A stretch of 64,000 bases of DNA from Pseudomonas sp. PDNC002 (GTDB lineage Bacteria; Pseudomonadota; Gammaproteobacteria; Pseudomonadales; Pseudomonadaceae): contig NZ_CP070356.1 in the NCBI RefSeq assembly GCF_016919445.1, positions 1,123,501 to 1,187,500 on the forward strand, in the 5' to 3' direction. The notes beneath the pieces are model-generated. The model was not told where the DNA came from. It worked only from the letters and a program-made list of their open reading frames with translations, and ran no database searches. Position numbers and translations under genes: made by a program. Of the stretch, positions 8,192-16,384 are shown piece by piece. How positions within the stretch are numbered: the first letter of the stretch is position 1; every line of letters begins with the position of its first letter.

Positions 8192-10627
8192 ATGGCTCTT
8201 CGCCCCGTTCTTTCGGCCCTGACGCTCGCCGTCGGGCTGTCTTTACTCCCCACCTTTTCACAGGCAGCCAATGCTCAGCAGCCTTCCGCCGCCGCCGAGT
8301 TGAAGTGGCCGCGCGACTTCGCCCTCGGCGACCAGCACGTGCAGATATTCCAGCCGCAGGTCGAAGGCTGGGATGGCACCCGCATGAGCGGTCGCGCCGC
8401 GATCGCCGTTGGCGCCGCGAAGGCCGCGCCGACCTATGGCGTCGCGCTGTTCTCGGCCGCCGCCGCGATCGACAAGTCCAGCGGACTGGTCCAGCTGACC
8501 GACCTGCGCATCGAGAAGGTGGAAGTGCCGACCGCGCCGGACAGCGCCGACAAGGTGCGCGATGCGCTGGTGGCTCAGTTGCCCAAGCACGGCCTGACCG
8601 TCTCCCTCGACCAGTTGCAGGCCAGCTACGCGGTCAACCAGCAGTTGGACAAACTGCGTCATGTCGAGGTGAAGAACGACGCGCCCCAGATCCTCTTCGC
8701 CAACACCCCGACCGTGCTGGTGATGATCGACGGCCAGCCGCAATGGCAGGGCCTCAAAGGCAGCGACTTCGAGCATGTGCTCAACAGCCGCGTGCTGATC
8801 CTGCGCGACGCCCAGGGCAATCACTTCCTGAACGCGGCCGGCAACTGGTACACGTCGCAGTCCATCGACGGCAACTGGCTGGTGCTGAGCCAGCCACCCA
8901 AGGCACTCATCAACGCACAGACAGTCGCGATGAAGGCCGGCCCGGTGGATGCGCTGCTGCCCAAGAACGGCAAGAAGCCAGCCAAGGCACCGGCGGTGCT
9001 GGTGGCAACCCAGCCCACCGAACTGATCGTCAGCGAAGGCACCGCGCAGATGGCGCCCGTGGATGGCGTCAGCCTGCTGACGATGCAGAACGCCGACCAC
9101 GCGGTGTTCGTCGACCCGACCAGCAACACCTGGTACGTGCTGGTCTCCGGGCGCTGGTTCAGCGGCCCCGGGGAGAAGGGCCCGTGGCAGTACGTCAACG
9201 GCAAGGACCTGCCGGCGGACTTCGCGAAGATTTCACCGAAGGACCCGAAGGCCAACGTGCTGGTCTCGGTGCCCGGCACGCCGCAGGCCAAGGAGGCCGC
9301 CATCGCCGCGAGCATCCCGCAGACCGCCAGCGTCTCGCGCAGCAAGGCGAAACTGAAGGTCAACTACGATGGCTCGCCCAGCTTCCAGCCCATCTCCGGG
9401 ACTGACCTGCGCTATGCGGTGAACACGCCGACGCCGGTGATCGAAGTCGCTTCCAACCAATTCTTCGCGGTGAGCAATGGCGTCTGGTTCGTCGCCCCCA
9501 GCGCGACGGGGCCATGGCAGGTAGCGACCGAAGTGCCGGCGGTCATCTACGGGATTCCGCCCAGCTCGCCGGTGTACTACGTGACCTATGTGCACATCTA
9601 TTCGGTCACTCCGCAGACCGTGGTGGTCGGCTACACGCCCGGCTATCTGGGCGTGGTGGTCAACAGCGATGGCACGGTGGTCTACGGCACCGGCTACGAC
9701 TACCCGGCGTACGTCAGCAGCACGGTGTACTACGGCTATCCGCCCACCTACGGCTACGGCGCCGGCTTTGCCGTCGGCGCGCTGACCGGGTTCGCCTTCG
9801 GCTATGCCTCGGGCGCCTGGTGGGGGGCCCCGGAACCCTACTGGGGCCCGTACTGGGGCGCCTACCCGGCCGGCGGCTGGAGCTACACCAACATCAACCA
9901 GGCGAACTTCTATGGCCGTTGGGGCCAGGGCACCGTCAGCCATGGCTACGGCTACAACGGCTACACCGGTACCGCTTGGCAGGGGAGCTCGGCCGTCGGC
10001 TACAACCCGCGCACCGGCACCCACTTCGAAGGTGCCCAGGGCACGGCCTTCAACCCCTACACCAACCGCAGTGCCGCCGCTCGCGGCGGCGCCTATTCCA
10101 ATGCCGCCACCGGCATTTCCGGCGCGGGCCGCAGCGCGGCCGGCATCGACCATGACAGCGGTGACTTCGAGGCCGGACGCCAGGTCGTCCAGCACAACGC
10201 GCAGACCGGCCGCACGACGATCGCCCAGAGTGGCGTCAAAGGAGACATCGACGACAACCCGGACAGCTTCGATCACCAGCATCAGGGCGTGAGCTACAAC
10301 CGCCGCACCGGCAACGCCGTGGGCTGGAACAACGGCGACATCTACGCCGGGCATGACGGCAACGTCTACCAGCACACCCAGGACGGCGGCTGGCAGAAGC
10401 ACACCGACAGCGGCTGGCAGCCGGTTCAGCCGGCCAACAACGACCTGCGCAACAACCTCGACCAGCAGTTCCAGTCACGCCAACTGGGCCAGCAGCGTTT
10501 CAACCAGACTCAACATCAGTGGGGCAACGGCGGCGGGTTCGGCGGGGATCGCTCTGGCGGCTTCGGCGGCGGGCACTTCGGTGGGTTTGGTGGCGGGCAC
10601 TTCGGCGGCGGAGGCTTCCGTCGCTAA
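8192..10627 (+). CDS. Large exported protein of unknown function with Tyr/Gly/Trp-rich C-terminal half
   Basis: An 811-residue protein. The ATG at 8192 is preceded by AGGAAGG. A signal peptide spans about residues 1-26 (TFSQA-ANAQ), so it is exported. The first half (about 30-430) has two or three related segments around phrases such as NTWYVLVSGRWFSGPGEKGPW, FLNAAGNWYTSQSIDGNW and QFFAVSNGVWFVAPSATGPW, which look like repeated beta-rich modules. Next comes a Tyr/Gly/Pro-rich stretch (about 470-590), then imperfect N-x-x-T-G repeats (YNPRTGTHFEG, HNAQTGRTTIAQ, YNRRTGNAVGW) and a tail of GGGHFGGFGGGHF units ending in FRR. Homologues are sometimes labelled carbohydrate-binding, which I cannot confirm. 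No neighbour suggests a role; a surface or matrix-associated protein is only a guess. Confidence 0.8.
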   Translation: MALRPVLSALTLAVGLSLLPTFSQAANAQQPSAAAELKWPRDFALGDQHVQIFQPQVEGWDGTRMSGRAAIAVGAAKAAPTYGVALFSAAAAIDKSSGLVQLTDLRIEKVEVPTAPDSADKVRDALVAQLPKHGLTVSLDQLQASYAVNQQLDKLRHVEVKNDAPQILFANTPTVLVMIDGQPQWQGLKGSDFEHVLNSRVLILRDAQGNHFLNAAGNWYTSQSIDGNWLVLSQPPKALINAQTVAMKAGPVDALLPKNGKKPAKAPAVLVATQPTELIVSEGTAQMAPVDGVSLLTMQNADHAVFVDPTSNTWYVLVSGRWFSGPGEKGPWQYVNGKDLPADFAKISPKDPKANVLVSVPGTPQAKEAAIAASIPQTASVSRSKAKLKVNYDGSPSFQPISGTDLRYAVNTPTPVIEVASNQFFAVSNGVWFVAPSATGPWQVATEVPAVIYGIPPSSPVYYVTYVHIYSVTPQTVVVGYTPGYLGVVVNSDGTVVYGTGYDYPAYVSSTVYYGYPPTYGYGAGFAVGALTGFAFGYASGAWWGAPEPYWGPYWGAYPAGGWSYTNINQANFYGRWGQGTVSHGYGYNGYTGTAWQGSSAVGYNPRTGTHFEGAQGTAFNPYTNRSAAARGGAYSNAATGISGAGRSAAGIDHDSGDFEAGRQVVQHNAQTGRTTIAQSGVKGDIDDNPDSFDHQHQGVSYNRRTGNAVGWNNGDIYAGHDGNVYQHTQDGGWQKHTDSGWQPVQPANNDLRNNLDQQFQSRQLGQQRFNQTQHQWGNGGGFGGDRSGGFGGGHFGGFGGGHFGGGGFRR

Positions 10628-10766
10628 CTAGCCGAACAGGGTTTTCCACAGCGTCCCCAGCTGTGGAAAACCCCAGTTACCGGCGTGAGAAACTTATCCA
10701 CACGCCTTGCCCTCCAGCAGACGTCCTCGGCAAGATGCCCGCTCCCACCCTCCTCTCGGGATTGCC

Positions 10767-11681
10767 GTGACCGCTCTGTTCCAGGCCCTCTGGCCATTGT
10801 TCGCGCTGATCGTCGGCGGCTTCGTGCTACGCCGCAAAGGCTTCCCCGGCGAGGCCTTCTGGCCGGCGGCCGAGCGGCTCAATTACTTCATCCTCTTCCC
10901 CGCCCTGCTCGCCAGCAGCCTGGCCAGCGCGCCGCTGAACGACCCCGGCCTCGCCCGCCAGGCGCTGGCCGTGGTGCTCGGCCTGGGTATCGCCTGGATC
11001 GCCTTGCTGATCGCCAAGCGCCTGCGCGGCTGGAATGCGGCGCGCTTCGGCGCCATCGCCCAGGGTGTGCTGCGCTTCAACACCTACCTGGGCCTGGCCG
11101 CCGTCGGCAGCCTGTACGGCAAGCCGGGGCTGACACTGGCCGCGCTGATGCTCGCGCTGATGGTGCCGACGGTGAACGTGATGTCGGTCTGGGCGCTGAC
11201 CGCCGAACGCGGCATCAGTCTGCGTTCCCTGCTGCTGCCGATCGTGAAGAACCCGCTGATCCTCGCCTGCGTGGCCGGCGCCTTGTTGAACGTGAGCGGC
11301 ATCGGCCTGCCCGGCGGCACGGACCGGCTGTTCAACCTGCTGGCGGTAGCCAGCCTGCCGCTGGGCCTGCTCTGCGTGGGCGCGGCGTTGCAGCCGCAGG
11401 AACTGCGCGCTGAAGTCTCGGCACTGGGCTGGAACTGCGCGATCCGCCTGTTGGCCATGCCATTGCTGGCCTTCGCCATCGCTCGCCTGCTCGCCCTGCC
11501 AGCGCTGGAAAGTGCACTGCTGGTGATGTTCTTCGCGCTGCCGACTGCGCCTACGGCCTATGTGCTGACCCGCCAGCTGGGCGGCGAGAGCGGGCTGATG
11601 GCGGGGATCATCACCCTGCAGACGCTGCTGGCCGGCGCCAGTCTGCTGCTGGTGATGGGGCTGATTCAGTCGCTGGGCTGA
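10767..11681 (+). CDS. AEC-family (auxin efflux carrier-like) permease
   Basis: A 304-residue membrane protein with about ten hydrophobic segments, opening VTALFQALWPLFALIVGGF and closing GIITLQTLLAGASLLLVMGL. The pattern, including NPLILACVAGALLN and FALPTAPTAYVLTRQLGG, is that of AEC/MdcF carriers, which move small organic acids. I chose the GTG at 10767 because the first membrane helix begins there; an in-frame ATG at 10707 would add an Arg/Pro-rich leader. Single gene; substrate unknown. Confidence 0.85.
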   Translation: MTALFQALWPLFALIVGGFVLRRKGFPGEAFWPAAERLNYFILFPALLASSLASAPLNDPGLARQALAVVLGLGIAWIALLIAKRLRGWNAARFGAIAQGVLRFNTYLGLAAVGSLYGKPGLTLAALMLALMVPTVNVMSVWALTAERGISLRSLLLPIVKNPLILACVAGALLNVSGIGLPGGTDRLFNLLAVASLPLGLLCVGAALQPQELRAEVSALGWNCAIRLLAMPLLAFAIARLLALPALESALLVMFFALPTAPTAYVLTRQLGGESGLMAGIITLQTLLAGASLLLVMGLIQSLG

Positions 11682-11714
11682 CCAGCGCGAACGAAGTCTG
11701 CCAAGGCTTACCCC

Positions 11715-11737
11715 GTAGGAGCGGATCTTATCCGCGA
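11715..11737 (+). repeat. Pseudomonas REP-like element, copy 3
   Basis: GTAGGAGCGGA-TCTTA-TCCGCGA, 34 bases after the AEC stop codon. It pairs with the inverted copy at 11772; together they can fold into a long hairpin. Confidence 0.85.
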
Positions 11738-11771
11738 TTCCGGCCGGCAGGCCGGTGCATCCTCCAGGGAT

Positions 11772-11794
11772 TCGCGGACAAGGTCCGCTCCTAC
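11772..11794 (-). repeat. Pseudomonas REP-like element, copy 4 (inverted)
   Basis: TCGCGGA-CAAGG-TCCGCTCCTAC, inverse of the unit at 11715. The rest of the 405-bp gap 11682-12086 holds no gene I can support; it contains an exact DnaA box at 12040-12048 just before the CitMHS gene. Confidence 0.85.
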
Positions 11795-12086
11795 GAAAAG
11801 CGCTGGAACTTATGCATAGGGATCGACAAGGTTCGCGAGCAAGCTCGTTCTGCACACATCCCCACCGATCTGCGGAAGTACTCCGCGAAAGCCTGCTGAA
11901 AGCTTGACCCCCTAGCATCGCCGCCTCGGTCCTCCCGGCCGGACCTGCCTTCGCGCAGCGTACAAAAACAACAATCGGTGATCGCTCATGCCCCGTTTCC
12001 TGTCTCTACCCGCTCCTACTCCGTCCGCACCGCGCGTGCTTATCCACAGCCGCCGCTGATCCACGCGCCAGACCGGAGTTATCCCC

Positions 12087-13391
12087 ATGCTGACTTTCCT
12101 CGCCTTCGCCATGGTGGCGACCTTCATGTTCCTGATCATGACCAAGCGGCTCTCGGCGCTGATCGCGCTGATCCTGGTCCCGATCGCCTTCGCGCTGCTC
12201 GGCGGCTTCGCCAAGGGCCTGGGGCCGATGATGCTGGAGGGCATCCGCACGCTGGCACCGACCGGCGTGATGCTGATGTTCGCCATCCTCTACTTCGCCA
12301 TCATGATCGACTCGGGACTGTTCGACCCGGCGGTGCGGCGCATCCTCAAACTGGTGAAGGGCGACCCGCTCAAGGTGTCGATGGGCACCGCTGCGCTGGC
12401 GATGATCGTCTCGCTGGATGGCGACGGCTCGACTACCTACATGATCTGCGTGGCCGCCGTGCTGCCGCTGTACAGCCGCCTGGGCATGAGCCCGCTGCTG
12501 ATGGCCTGCCTGATCATGCTCTCCAGCGGCGTGCTGAACATGACCCCCTGGGGCGGCCCGACTGCACGGGCGGCCAGCGCGCTGCACGTCGACCCGGCGG
12601 ACATCTTCGTACCGATGATCCCGGCCATGATTGCCGGCCTCGCGGCGATCTTCGGCCTGGCCTGGGTCTACGGCAAACGCGAGCGCGCGCGGCTGGGCGA
12701 GCTGCACCTGCCCACCGACCCGGTGGAGGGGGCGGAAGTCAGCGTGTCGCAATATCCCGAGGCGCGCCGGCCAAAGCTGCTGTGGTTCAACGCTATCCTC
12801 ACGCTGCTGCTGATGGGCACCCTGATCGCCGGGCTGCTGCCGATGCCCGTACTGTTCATGATCGCCTTCGGTATCGCGATGATCGTCAACTATCCCTGCA
12901 TCATCGAGCAGAAGAAGCGCATCGGTGCCCATGCCGAGAACGTCCTCGCGGTGGTCTCGCTGATCTTCGCCGCCGGCGTCTTCACCGGCATCCTGTCCGG
13001 AACGGGGATGGTCGAAGCCATGTCCAAGAGCCTGCTGGCGGTGATCCCGCCGGCGCTCGGGCCATACCTGGCGACCATCACGGCGCTGGTGAGCATGCCG
13101 TTCACCTTCTTCATGTCGAATGACGCTTTCTACTACGGCGTGCTCCCGGTACTCTCCCAGGCCGCCGCGCAGTACGGCATCACCCCGGTGGAAATGGCCC
13201 GCGCCTCCATCGTCGGCCAGCCAGTGCACCTGCTCAGCCCGCTGGTGCCGTCCACCTACCTGCTGGTGGGCCTGGCCAAGGTGGACTTCGGCGACCACCA
13301 GCGCTTCACCCTCAAGTGGGCCGTGCTGGTGTGCCTGGCGATCCTGGCTGCCGCGCTGCTGCTGGGCCTGTTCCCCCTCTTCAACGACTGA
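12087..13391 (+). CDS. CitMHS-family citrate:proton/metal symporter
   Basis: A 434-residue inner-membrane carrier with about 11-12 membrane segments. Signature stretches of the citrate-Mg2+:H+ symporter family are visible: MLTFLAFAMVATFMFLIMTKRLSA at the start, SLDGDGSTTYMICVAAVLP, and LNMTPWGGPTARAASAL in mid-protein. It would import citrate complexed with a divalent cation. CGGAG lies 10 bases before the ATG. No CitA-type two-component system adjoins it. TerC follows 17 bp downstream on the same strand and may be co-transcribed, up to the terminator at 14208. Confidence 0.9.
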   Translation: MLTFLAFAMVATFMFLIMTKRLSALIALILVPIAFALLGGFAKGLGPMMLEGIRTLAPTGVMLMFAILYFAIMIDSGLFDPAVRRILKLVKGDPLKVSMGTAALAMIVSLDGDGSTTYMICVAAVLPLYSRLGMSPLLMACLIMLSSGVLNMTPWGGPTARAASALHVDPADIFVPMIPAMIAGLAAIFGLAWVYGKRERARLGELHLPTDPVEGAEVSVSQYPEARRPKLLWFNAILTLLLMGTLIAGLLPMPVLFMIAFGIAMIVNYPCIIEQKKRIGAHAENVLAVVSLIFAAGVFTGILSGTGMVEAMSKSLLAVIPPALGPYLATITALVSMPFTFFMSNDAFYYGVLPVLSQAAAQYGITPVEMARASIVGQPVHLLSPLVPSTYLLVGLAKVDFGDHQRFTLKWAVLVCLAILAAALLLGLFPLFND

Positions 13392-13408
13392 CTTCGAGTA
13401 CCGCGACA

Positions 13409-14170
13409 ATGGAATGGCTGACCAGCCCTGAAATCTGGATTGCGTTCTTCACCCTGACGGCCCTGGAGATCGTCCTGGGCATCGACAACATCATCATGAT
13501 CTCCATCCTGGTCGGCCGGATGCCCAAGCACCTGCAGCCGCGCACGCGCTTCTTCGGGCTGGCGCTGGCGATGGTCACGCGCATCCTGCTGCTGTTGTCG
13601 ATCACCTGGGTGATGCGCCTCACGGCCGACCTGTTCCACGTGTTCGGCCAGGGCATCTCCGGGCGCGACCTGATCCTGTTCTTCGGCGGCCTGTTCCTCC
13701 TGTGGAAAAGCAGCAGCGAAATCTTCCACGGCCTGGAAGGCGAGGATGAAACCGAAGGCGAACCCAAGAGCGTGATGGGCGGCTTCATCGGCACCATCAT
13801 CCAGATCGCGATCATCGACATCGTGTTCTCGCTGGACTCGGTGATCACCGCCGTGGGCATGGTTTCCAACGTGCCGGTGATGGTCGCGGCCATCATCGTC
13901 GCGGTGCTGGTGATGATGCTGGCGGCCGGCGCCATCAGCGACTTCATCGACAAGCACCCGTCGCTGAAGATGCTCGCGCTGTCCTTCCTCATCGTGGTCG
14001 GCACGGTACTGATCGCCGAAGCCTTCGAAGTCCACGTGCCCAAGGGCTACGTCTACTTCGCCATGGCCTTCTCGCTGGCGGTGGAAGCGCTGAACATCCG
14101 CATGCGCACCGCGCGCGGCAAGAAATCCGCCGACCCGGTGAAACTGCGCAAGGATATTCCCGGCCAGTAG
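13409..14170 (+). CDS. TerC-family integral membrane protein
   Basis: A 253-residue protein with about seven membrane segments. The two acidic membrane motifs of the TerC family are present: EIVLGIDNIIMI near residue 15 and DIVFSLDSVITAVGM near 135. Family members are linked to metal ion, especially manganese, efflux and tellurite resistance. I chose the ATG at 13409 (MEWLTSPEIW), the normal family start; the upstream in-frame sequence lies inside the CitMHS gene in another frame. Lies 17 bp after that gene. Specific ion not readable. Confidence 0.88.
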   Translation: MEWLTSPEIWIAFFTLTALEIVLGIDNIIMISILVGRMPKHLQPRTRFFGLALAMVTRILLLLSITWVMRLTADLFHVFGQGISGRDLILFFGGLFLLWKSSSEIFHGLEGEDETEGEPKSVMGGFIGTIIQIAIIDIVFSLDSVITAVGMVSNVPVMVAAIIVAVLVMMLAAGAISDFIDKHPSLKMLALSFLIVVGTVLIAEAFEVHVPKGYVYFAMAFSLAVEALNIRMRTARGKKSADPVKLRKDIPGQ

Positions 14171-14207
14171 TCCTCAAGCGCTATCCACAGGCAGACCGCG
14201 AAACGAC

Positions 14208-14238
14208 AAAAGCCGGGCTATCCACAGCCCGGCTTTTT
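14208..14238. terminator. Bidirectional rho-independent terminator
   Basis: AAAAGCCGGGCT-ATCCAC-AGCCCGGCTTTT, 12-bp stem with T runs on both sides, between convergent terC and the LEA-type lipoprotein gene. The loop and stem edge spell CTATCCACA, a one-mismatch DnaA box. Confidence 0.9.
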
Positions 14239-14256
14239 ATTCACAGCAGATCGATT

Positions 14257-14751
14257 TCAAGGGCGTGCGACCGGCTCCGGCCAGTTCAGCACACCCTTGT
14301 CGTTGAAGCGCACCGTGCCGAACAACCCACCGGCCAGCTTGCCGTTGATCTCGTACGGCATGCCCTGGCGCGGCGGCCCGCCGGATAGTCCCCAGGCCTG
14401 GCGAATGGCGGAAAACGCCGAAATGCTCACCGGCACACTGATCACTTTTTCGCCAAAGCGCGGCACCTGCCCGCTGGCATCGCTCACCCCGCTGGCCAGC
14501 GGCTGACCGTTCACCGACAGGTCCAGGGCGATGCCGTTGTAGTCGATGGCCTGGTCATTGGGGTTCTGCACCCGCAACTTGACGGTGAAGCGCGCCTCCA
14601 TGCCCTGGCCCGTCGCCGGTTCCAGGCCGACCAGATCGATGCGCAGCGGATCGCGCGTACCGAACAGGCTGCTGCAGGCACCCAGCGCCAGCAGCAGAAT
14701 CATCAGGGCGAAACGCCGCGCCCTATCCATGCACTCCGCGCCCCGACTCAT
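14257..14751 (-). CDS. LEA type 2 (water-stress/hypersensitive response domain) lipoprotein
   Basis: A 164-residue lipoprotein. The lipobox LALGAC places the lipidated cysteine at residue 26 (or 19 if the second ATG, at 14730, is used, which has a better-placed GGAG). The rest matches the LEA_2/WHy beta-sandwich: [27 protein letters not shown] then [18 protein letters not shown]. The ATG at 14751 overlaps the stop of the upstream gene as ATGA, suggesting coupling. Such proteins protect against desiccation stress in some organisms; in Pseudomonas the role is not known. Confidence 0.8.
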   Translation of the reverse strand: MSRGAECMDRARRFALMILLLALGACSSLFGTRDPLRIDLVGLEPATGQGMEARFTVKLRVQNPNDQAIDYNGIALDLSVNGQPLASGVSDASGQVPRFGEKVISVPVSISAFSAIRQAWGLSGGPPRQGMPYEINGKLAGGLFGTVRFNDKGVLNWPEPVARP

Positions 14752-16055
14752 TTCACGCTAGCCGGGCGCAGGCGCCACACCGTGTTGCCAACATCATCGG
14801 CCACCAGCAGGCCCCCGAACTTATCCACAGCGACACCGACCGGGCGGCCCATGGCTTCATCCTTGTCGTTGACGAAACCATCCAGCACCGCCACCGGCTG
14901 GCCATTGGGCTTGCCGTTGCCGAAGGGGATGAAGACGACCTGGTAGCCACTGCGCGGCGTGCGATTCCACGAGCCATGCTGGCCGATGAACACGCCGCCA
15001 CGATAGCGCTCCGGCAGCAGGCTGCCCTGGTAGAAGGCCAGGCCGAGCGAGGCCGTGTGCGAGCCCAGGGCGTAGTCGGGCACCAGGGCCTTCTCCACCA
15101 TATCCGGGCGCGGCGGCTCGACGCGTTTATCCACATGCTGGCCGAAGTAACTCCAGGGCCAGCCATAGAAGCCGCCGTCCTTCACCGAGGTCATGTAGTC
15201 CGGCACCAGGTCGTTGCCCAACTCATCACGCTCGTTCACGGCTGTCCACAGGGCGCCGCTGTTGGGTTCCCAGTCCATTCCGTTGGGGTTGCGCAGGCCC
15301 GAGGCGAATACGCGAACGTTGCGGTTGGACAGGTCGATCTGCAGGATCGCCGCGCGGTTCTTCTCCGCGTCCAGGCCATTTTCGCCGACGTTGCTGTTGG
15401 AACCCACGCTGGCGTAGAGGTAGGGGCCATCGGGGCTGGCGAGGATGTTCTTGGTCCAGTGATGGTTGATCGGTCCGCCGGGCAGGTCGACGACCTTTTC
15501 CGCCGGCGCGCTGATCGTCGTCTCGCCGGTCTTGTACGGGAAGCGCACCACGGCGTCGGCGTTGGCGACATACAGCCAGTTATCCACAAGGGCCATGCCG
15601 AATGGCGAGAAGAGTCCTTCCAGCAGCACGCTGCGCTGTTCCGGCACGCCATCGCCGTCGGCATCGCGCAGCAGGGTGATGCGGTTGGCGCTGGGTACCG
15701 TGGCGCCGGCCTTGGACATGATCTTGCCGGCCACCCAATCCTTCACGCCACCGGATTCTTCCTTGGGCGGCGCCGAGCTTTCGGCCACCAGCACGTCGCC
15801 ATTGGGCAGCACGTAGAGCCAGCGCGGGTGTTCCAGCTGGTCGGCGAAGCGCTGCACCTCCAACCCCTCGGCGGCGCGTGGCGTCTGCCCGGCGGGCCAG
15901 CCGGTGGCGGTGGCGATGTTGACGGTGGGCAGCAGGCTGCTCTGCGGTTCGGGCAACTGGGGTTGCGGGCCTGTGCCGGCGGTGAACGGCAATGACGATT
16001 TGTCGCCGCAGCCGGCCAGCGCCAGCACGACAAAGACGGGGAACGACCAACGCAT
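14748..16055 (-). CDS. PQQ-dependent sugar (sorbosone) dehydrogenase-like lipoprotein
   Basis: A 435-residue exported protein with lipobox LALAGC (cysteine 16). The body is a six-bladed beta-propeller of the soluble glucose/sorbosone dehydrogenase family: [68 protein letters not shown] and [18 protein letters not shown]. These enzymes use PQQ and calcium to oxidise sugars in the periplasm; the substrate is unknown. It is followed by the LEA-type lipoprotein with a 4-bp overlap, so they form one operon. The gene carries three exact DnaA boxes (14821, 15127, 15580), each spelling V-D-K or V-D-N with GAT for aspartate. Confidence 0.85.
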   Translation of the reverse strand: MRWSFPVFVVLALAGCGDKSSLPFTAGTGPQPQLPEPQSSLLPTVNIATATGWPAGQTPRAAEGLEVQRFADQLEHPRWLYVLPNGDVLVAESSAPPKEESGGVKDWVAGKIMSKAGATVPSANRITLLRDADGDGVPEQRSVLLEGLFSPFGMALVDNWLYVANADAVVRFPYKTGETTISAPAEKVVDLPGGPINHHWTKNILASPDGPYLYASVGSNSNVGENGLDAEKNRAAILQIDLSNRNVRVFASGLRNPNGMDWEPNSGALWTAVNERDELGNDLVPDYMTSVKDGGFYGWPWSYFGQHVDKRVEPPRPDMVEKALVPDYALGSHTASLGLAFYQGSLLPERYRGGVFIGQHGSWNRTPRSGYQVVFIPFGNGKPNGQPVAVLDGFVNDKDEAMGRPVGVAVDKFGGLLVADDVGNTVWRLRPASVK

Positions 16056-16240
16056 GCGACTTCTCCTCGACCTGTGGATCGCTGCAATAGCTTCGCAGTC
16101 TAGACAGGTCGGGGCACCCTTCCGTGCGAAATAGTCGATGCAACGCCTCTCGCGCGGGCTCCGAATCGGCTTTACTCAGACACAGGAACCTCAGCAAATC
16201 AGGGATTTGGCGAACCCTCAGGGAAAAACGAGGGTCTACC

Positions 16241-16258
16241 ATGACAGTCTTGTGACAA
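16241..16258 (-). promoter_or_regulatory. Candidate PhoB (Pho) box
   Basis: The plus strand reads ATGACAG-TCTT-GTGACAA; the minus strand therefore reads TTGTCAC-AAGA-CTGTCAT, one exact and one 5/7 copy of the CTGTCAT half-site at the standard 11-base period. It sits in the 329-bp divergent space 16056-16384, 127 bp before the Na/Pi transporter start. The orientation points to the sorbosone-dehydrogenase-like gene, which weakens the case. No gene is seen in this gap. Confidence 0.4.
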
Positions 16259-16384
16259 TCGCCTGTGCGCTGCCGTGTCCTTCTCGGCCCTCCGCGCTGT
16301 CTGTACGGAGCTGCGGGCGAGGTCGTTACAGGGTCCGTCGACGTTTGCCGCCAGCGGGCCCATTTGAGTGCGAGGGGGCCCGAC

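Noticed and set aside
10650-10680. TTTTCCACA and TGTGGAAAA pair after the exported-protein gene as DnaA boxes
   Set aside because: Both carry a mismatch and the inverted arrangement looks like a terminator hairpin; kept out of the exact-box count.
12006-13409. A 467-codon minus-strand frame
   Set aside because: Antisense to the CitMHS gene and rich in H/Q/R/D as other shadows are.
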